Source of the DNA: an uncultured Bacilli bacterium
GTDB lineage: Bacteria > Bacillota_I > Bacilli_A > RF39 > UBA660
DNA length: 64,000 nt
Direction of reading: 5' to 3'
Assembly: GCA_934098515.1 (NCBI GenBank)
Contig: CAKOOK010000002.1
Coordinates: 41,322-105,321 of the forward strand
Shown here: positions 61,054 through 64,000 of the stretch, one piece after another
Position numbering within the stretch: the first letter of the stretch is position 1
Layout of the letters: each line of letters opens with the position of its first letter
Notes under the pieces: generated by a model
What the model was told of the DNA's origin: nothing
Database searches by the model: none
The model's input: only the letters and a program-made list of their open reading frames with translations
Position numbers and translations under genes: made by a program

Positions 61054-63552
61054 ATGAGTTTACTAAAAAAACTTGTAGATACTGAATATAAAGAATTAAG
61101 AAGATTCAATAAAATTGCTGACAAAATTGAAAGTTTAGAAGAAGAATATTCAAAAATGTCAGACGAAGAATTAAAGGGAAAAACTGCTGAATTTAAAGAA
61201 GCACTTAAAAATGGCAAAACACTAGATGATATTATAGTAGAAGCCTTTGCAACTGCAAGAGAAGCAGCATACCGTAAAATTGGCGAAAAACCATACAGAG
61301 TCCAATTACTTGGAGGACTTGCTATTCATTATGGTAACATTGCTGAAATGAAAACTGGTGAAGGTAAAACCTTAACAACAATTTTGCCTGCTTACCTAAA
61401 TGCTTTAACTGGCGAAGGCGTACACGTAGTAACAGTAAATGAATACTTAAGTGCACGTAACGCAGAATGGATGGGACCAATCTTTGAATTCCTAGGCCTA
61501 ACTGTAGGTGTAAACCTTAGAGAACTTAGTCCAGAACAAAAAAGAGAAATCTATAACTGTGATATAACATACTCAACAAACAACGAAATCGGTTTCGACT
61601 ATCTAAGAGACAACATGGTACAACGTAAAGAGGACAGAACACAAAGAGGCCTTAACTACTGTATCATCGATGAAATCGACTCAATCCTAATCGATGAAGC
61701 AAGAACTCCACTTATCATTTCTGGTGGTAAGTTCAATGCTGCAAACCTATATACAGAAGCTGATAGTGCAGTTAAAAAACTAAATGAAGAAGATGACTTT
61801 ACTGTAGACGAAAAAACAAAAACAGTAATGCTTACTGAATCAGGAAGTAAAAAAATTGAAAAATACTTCAAACTTGAAAACCTATACGACGCTGAAAACA
61901 CTGCTCTAGTACATCACGTAAACCAAGCACTAAAAGCAAACTATGGAATGAAAATTGATGTAGACTACGTAGTCCATGATGGAGCAATCTTGATTGTCGA
62001 TCAGTTCACTGGTCGTCTAATGCAAGGAAGACAATTTAGTGAAGGCTTACATCAAGCAATCGAAGCCAAAGAAGGCGTAAAAATTAACGAAGAAACAAAA
62101 ACACTAGCAACCATCACATTCCAAAATTTATTTAGAATGTATAACAAAATATCAGGTATGACCGGTACAGCTAAAACTGAAGAAGAAGAATTCCGTGACA
62201 TCTACAATATGTACGTTATTGAAATTCCAACAAACAAACCATGTATCAGAGAAGATATGGCTGACCTTATGTTTGCAACTGAAAAAGGCAAATACAATGC
62301 AATAGTAAACTTTATTAAAGAAGTACACGCTAAAGGACAACCAATCCTAGTCGGTACTATCTCAGTAGAATCAAACGAACACCTAAGTAAACTACTTCAA
62401 AAAGAACATCTACCACATGAAGTATTAAACGCTAAAAACCATGCTAGAGAAGCAGAAATCATCGCAAACGCTGGTCAAAAAGGCGCAATCACAATCGCAA
62501 CAAACATGGCAGGTCGTGGAACCGATATTAAACTAGGCGAAGGAGTTAAAGAACTAGGCGGACTATGTGTAATCGGAACAGAAAGACACGAATCAAGACG
62601 TATCGACAATCAGTTAAGAGGTCGTGCTGGTCGTCAAGGAGACCCAGGATATTCACAATTCTTCATATCTTTTGAAGATGAACTTATGAGAAGATTCGGA
62701 ACAGACAGAATTAAATCAATGATTCAAAATATAGGTTACGATGAAACGATGCCAATCAGATCAAAAATGTTTAGTAAGAGCATCGAATCAGCCCAAAAGA
62801 AAGTAGAAGGCAACAACTATGATATGCGTAAAAACTTACTAGACTACGACAACATCGTATCAGAACAAAGAAAAATAATTTACAAAAAACGTAACGAAAT
62901 TCTTGACGCTGAAAACATGACATCAATCTCTGAAGACACACTAAGAGACTATGCCGATGAATTTGTAGATAGTCACATTGCTCCAGAAGGATACCTAACT
63001 GAAGTAGATCTAGATGCAATCAAAGACCACTTCAATAATGCTTACTTAAGAAAAGAAACAATCGAACTAGAAGAAATCAAAAACAAAAAAGAAACAGAAG
63101 TAAGTGATATTATTGGCGATAAACTAGTAAAAGAATTTGAAGAAAAATTAGAAGAAATCCCAGAAGAAGTAACAAATAACTTTGAAAGATTTATAAATTT
63201 AAAAGTAATAGATGATGCATGGATTGAACATATCAACTCAATGGAACACTTAAGAGAAGGTATTGGCTTAAGAGGATACGCTCAAGTAAACCCACTTCAA
63301 GCATACGCTTTAGAAGGTTATGAAATATTTGAAAAAATGTTAGATAACATTGACGCAAACATTACAAACCTTCTAATGAGAGTTGAAATTAAACAAACAA
63401 TAGCACCTAGAAAAGCACCTCAAGGACAAACTAATGACGGCAAAGAAACTTTAAAAAGTACACCAAAAGTAAACGAAAAAAAGAAAATAGGCCGTAATGA
63501 CCCATGTCCATGCGGAAGTGGCAAGAAGTACAAACAATGTTGTGGTAAATAG
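61054..63552 (+). CDS. secA: Preprotein translocase ATPase SecA
   Basis: 832 residues. NBD1 with MKTGEGKTLT, VNEYLSARNAEWM and DEIDSILIDEARTPLIISG, preprotein-binding domain, NBD2 with NMAGRGTDI and RQLRGRAGRQGD, helical scaffold and wing, and the C-terminal zinc-binding end CPCGSGKKYKQCC, which also binds SecB or ribosomes. GAGGGTGA precedes the ATG. Drives secretion through SecYEG with SecG (52472). Confidence 0.98.
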   Translation: MSLLKKLVDTEYKELRRFNKIADKIESLEEEYSKMSDEELKGKTAEFKEALKNGKTLDDIIVEAFATAREAAYRKIGEKPYRVQLLGGLAIHYGNIAEMKTGEGKTLTTILPAYLNALTGEGVHVVTVNEYLSARNAEWMGPIFEFLGLTVGVNLRELSPEQKREIYNCDITYSTNNEIGFDYLRDNMVQRKEDRTQRGLNYCIIDEIDSILIDEARTPLIISGGKFNAANLYTEADSAVKKLNEEDDFTVDEKTKTVMLTESGSKKIEKYFKLENLYDAENTALVHHVNQALKANYGMKIDVDYVVHDGAILIVDQFTGRLMQGRQFSEGLHQAIEAKEGVKINEETKTLATITFQNLFRMYNKISGMTGTAKTEEEEFRDIYNMYVIEIPTNKPCIREDMADLMFATEKGKYNAIVNFIKEVHAKGQPILVGTISVESNEHLSKLLQKEHLPHEVLNAKNHAREAEIIANAGQKGAITIATNMAGRGTDIKLGEGVKELGGLCVIGTERHESRRIDNQLRGRAGRQGDPGYSQFFISFEDELMRRFGTDRIKSMIQNIGYDETMPIRSKMFSKSIESAQKKVEGNNYDMRKNLLDYDNIVSEQRKIIYKKRNEILDAENMTSISEDTLRDYADEFVDSHIAPEGYLTEVDLDAIKDHFNNAYLRKETIELEEIKNKKETEVSDIIGDKLVKEFEEKLEEIPEEVTNNFERFINLKVIDDAWIEHINSMEHLREGIGLRGYAQVNPLQAYALEGYEIFEKMLDNIDANITNLLMRVEIKQTIAPRKAPQGQTNDGKETLKSTPKVNEKKKIGRNDPCPCGSGKKYKQCCGK

Positions 63553-63612
63553 CCCATAAAATAAAGATTTGTGAGATTTTGAAAAGTTCAAAAAGTGCTA
63601 AAAATAGCAAAA

Positions 63613-63709
63613 TGTTTGCAATTTGTTTGCAAACACAAAAATTTGAAAACAAAATCGTCGAAAAGCCTTGTAAAATAAGGAAATCTCTATGCAAACATTT
63701 TTGCAAACA
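63613..63709. repeat. Four copies of a TTTGCAAACA-type element after secA
   Basis: TGTTTGCAA (63613-63621), the full palindrome TGTTTGCAAACA (63624-63635), TGCAAACA (63690-63697) and TTGCAAACA (63701-63709). The first pair faces the second. They fill the non-coding gap before the terminator at 63714; role unknown. Confidence 0.45.
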
Positions 63710-63713
63710 ATAT

Positions 63714-63740
63714 AAAGTTGGCATTCGTGCCAACTTTTTC
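63714..63740 (+). terminator. Strong intrinsic terminator downstream of secA
   Basis: AAAGTTGGC pairs perfectly with GCCAACTTT around ATTCGT, then TT. About 160 bp after the secA stop. Confidence 0.75.
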
Positions 63741-63749
63741 ATTTACTCA

Positions 63750-63941
63750 AATGTAAATGCAGGTTATTTTGTAACAGAAGAAGTAAAAGGGGCAACACCA
63801 GGAAATCAACATTGGGTTGCGGTCACAGGAGTAAATGGTAATAATGTTAGTATGGTTGATCCGGCGTCTAATCAAACAGATATGTGGAGTGCGTATGAGT
63901 GGAGTAAATCATCTCAATTTAATTATTTTAAGGCTGAGTAA
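63750..63941 (+). pseudogene. Remnant of a C39-like peptidase domain protein (C-terminal part only)
   Basis: The frame encodes NVNAGYFVTEEVKGATPG, HWVAVTGVNGNNVSMVDPAS and ends NYFKAE. The HWVAVTGVNG...VDP pattern is the His and Asp part of C39-like (peptidase_C39_2) domains. The N-terminal half with the catalytic Cys is absent: upstream the frame runs into the terminator hairpin and non-coding repeats, without a ribosome binding site. So this looks like the 3' end of a lost or displaced gene. Confidence 0.55.
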
Positions 63942-63943
63942 GT

Positions 63944-64000
63944 ATGCTAATTGCAATTTTAAAATTAAGTATAGGAATACTAATTCTATATACTAAAATA
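63944..64000 (+). CDS. Start of a small hydrophobic protein, cut by the window edge
   Basis: ATG two bases after the stop of the C39-like remnant, then 18 open codons beginning MLIAILKLSIGILILYTKI, a hydrophobic N-terminal helix. No good ribosome binding site. May be a real downstream gene or chance. Confidence 0.3.
   Translation, partial: MLIAILKLSIGILILYTKI

Noticed and set aside
63579..63749. N-terminal extension of the C39-like frame
   Set aside because: The frame is open but translates the repeats and the terminator hairpin (VGIRANFF); there is no ribosome binding site and no similarity.
1..64000. CRISPR array, transposase, integrase or prophage
   Set aside because: I saw no regularly spaced repeats of the required length and no recombinase or phage motif. 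The TTCGACA, parS and TTTGCAAACA repeats are too short or irregular.
1..64000. Mycoplasma-type code (UGA as Trp)
   Set aside because: Several genes end in TGA with correct overlaps (prfA, yabG, recF, agrA), and Trp residues in conserved motifs use TGG.

Overview
The window is the replication-origin region of a low-GC, endospore-forming Firmicute of the Bacilli type. The gene order around dnaA (rpmH-rnpA-yidC-khpB and mnmE-mnmG-rsmG-noc leftward; dnaA-dnaN-recF-gyrB-gyrA and onward rightward) is that of Bacillus. Sporulation genes occur throughout (spoIIR, bofA, ricT, spoVT, yabG, spoVG, yabP, yabQ). Genes end in TAA, TAG and TGA and use TGG for Trp, so the code is the standard bacterial one, not the mycoplasma code. 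Small proteins, a short SRP RNA and missing neighbours (yaaA, rnmV) point to a streamlined genome, perhaps an uncultured Bacilli or Erysipelotrichia-like gut lineage; the species cannot be told from the sequence alone.

Layout. 1-3.6 kb (minus): mntP/ytaF-like (cut by the edge), spoIIR, prmC, prfA, rpoE and a YwiB-like gene. 3.7-5.6 kb (plus): a class A penicillin-binding protein. 5.6-12.9 kb (minus): noc, rsmG, mnmG, mnmE, then khpB, yidC, rnpA and rpmH. 12.9-14.7 kb: the bipartite origin, with DnaA-box-like sites on both sides of dnaA. 13.3-22 kb (plus): dnaA, dnaN, a ComK homologue, recF, gyrB, gyrA. 22.0-22.46 kb: five parS sites and the SRP RNA gene. 22.5-38.4 kb (plus): tadA, dnaX, ybaB, recR, bofA, holB, ricT, trmN6-like, pth, mfd, spoVT, T-box-metG, tatD, a 3D-domain protein, rsmA, yabG, veg, spoVG, yabP, yabQ, divIC. 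38.5-43.4 kb: tmRNA, five poorly characterised envelope or spore-like genes, tRNA-Cys. 43.5-57 kb: lipid kinase, YfhO, TypA, rubrerythrin, a FemX-like ligase, and the eno-secG-rnr-smpB block ending in a membrane-anchored amidase. 57.1-59.9 kb: an agr quorum-sensing locus (agrA-agrC plus, agrB-agrD minus), including a 34-residue AgrD precursor. 60-64 kb: csp, hpf, secA, a C39-like remnant and the start of another gene.

The most notable layer is chromosome-scale signalling around the origin. Five parS palindromes lie within about 340 bp between gyrA and the SRP RNA. Two perfect Noc-binding sites lie inside dnaX and the trmN6-like gene, while a Noc-like protein with an unusually long acidic linker is encoded to the left of the origin. 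A ComK-family competence regulator sits between dnaN and recF behind three 10-bp-phased TTCGACA repeats and a perfect DnaA box. Competence and quorum sensing (ComK and Agr) are therefore both encoded close to oriC. Translation rescue (tmRNA and SmpB), tRNA modification (MnmE/MnmG, TadA, TrmN6) and sporulation control (SpoIIR, RicT, SpoVT, BofA, YabG) complete the picture.
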